A stretch of 12,317 nt of DNA from contig QMZJ01000020.1 of assembly GCA_003663115.1 (NCBI GenBank), positions 1 through 12,317 of the forward strand, given 5' to 3'. Shown one piece after another: positions 12,291 to 12,317 of the stretch. The notes beneath the pieces are model-generated. The model had not been told where the DNA came from. It made no database searches and was given only the letters and a program-made list of their open reading frames with translations. Source of the stretch: Candidatus Altarchaeales archaeon (GTDB lineage Archaea; Altiarchaeota; Altiarchaeia; IMC4; QMZM01). Within the stretch, counting starts at the first letter, position 1. Each line of letters opens with the position of its first letter. Made by a program: the position numbers and the translations under genes.

Positions 12291-12317
12291 ATGGTTTCGT
12301 TTCTTCGTGAAGCTTCA
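12291..12317 (+). CDS. Possible start of a further gene, cut by the window edge
   Basis: An ATG at 12291 opens a frame reading MVSFLREAS to the last base of the window. It lies about 35 bases after an A+T-rich TATA-like block (12245-12254). Nine codons are too few to identify a protein, and it could equally be non-coding. Confidence 0.2.

Noticed and set aside
12220..12317. N-terminal extension of the PH/SHOCT protein (frame open to the window edge)
   Set aside because: The extra codons run through the A+T-rich promoter block and give an unlikely FIFIF-type sequence; the ATG at 12219 has a well-placed TATA-like box.

Overview
The window looks like a stretch of euryarchaeal chromosome. The evidence is the gene set: archaeal-type S15, the KEOPS subunit Pcc1, eS1/S3ae, a two-ring Cdc48/VAT ATPase, archaeal TruD and archaeal TrpRS. 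Arginine codons are mostly AGA/AGG. TATA-like boxes sit about 24-35 bases before many start codons, which suggests leaderless transcripts. I cannot name the genus. No tRNA, rRNA, CRISPR array, integrase or transposase was found.

Left part (1-2138, + strand): the 3' end of a RecJ-like DHH phosphoesterase, then rpsO, pcc1 and rps3ae. This is a familiar archaeal information-processing block. Between rpsO and pcc1 lies an unusual stretch of about 270 bases. The rpsO-end/pcc1-start junction is duplicated there. The two copies are separated by a hairpin-dense element built from two related units, one of which carries an extra 52 bases forming two near-perfect stem-loops.

Middle (2148-7391, - strand): cdc48, nnr and a small unknown gene overlap by 8 and 4 bases and form a tight operon. 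Upstream lies truD, with its own start facing a MazG-like gene only 19 bases away.

Accessory pocket (7411-9095): the MazG-like gene is followed by an A+T-rich UPF0175-type antitoxin and DUF3368-like PIN toxin pair. A perfect 31-base copy of the MazG gene's 3' end reappears after the toxin, so the toxin-antitoxin cassette sits between direct repeats. A 90-aa orphan gene follows on the - strand, and a weaker third copy of the repeat may close the pocket.

Right part (9096-12317): an RNase HII/HIII-family enzyme that resembles RNase HIII diverges from tryptophanyl-tRNA synthetase across a 40-base promoter region. TrpRS is followed by a short lipoprotein with a tandem-repeat Thr/Ser linker and a thioredoxin-like domain. 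A PH-like/SHOCT protein converges on it. The start of another gene may lie at the right edge.

The best candidates for something undescribed are the hairpin element with the pcc1 duplication and the repeat-bounded toxin-antitoxin cassette at the MazG 3' end.
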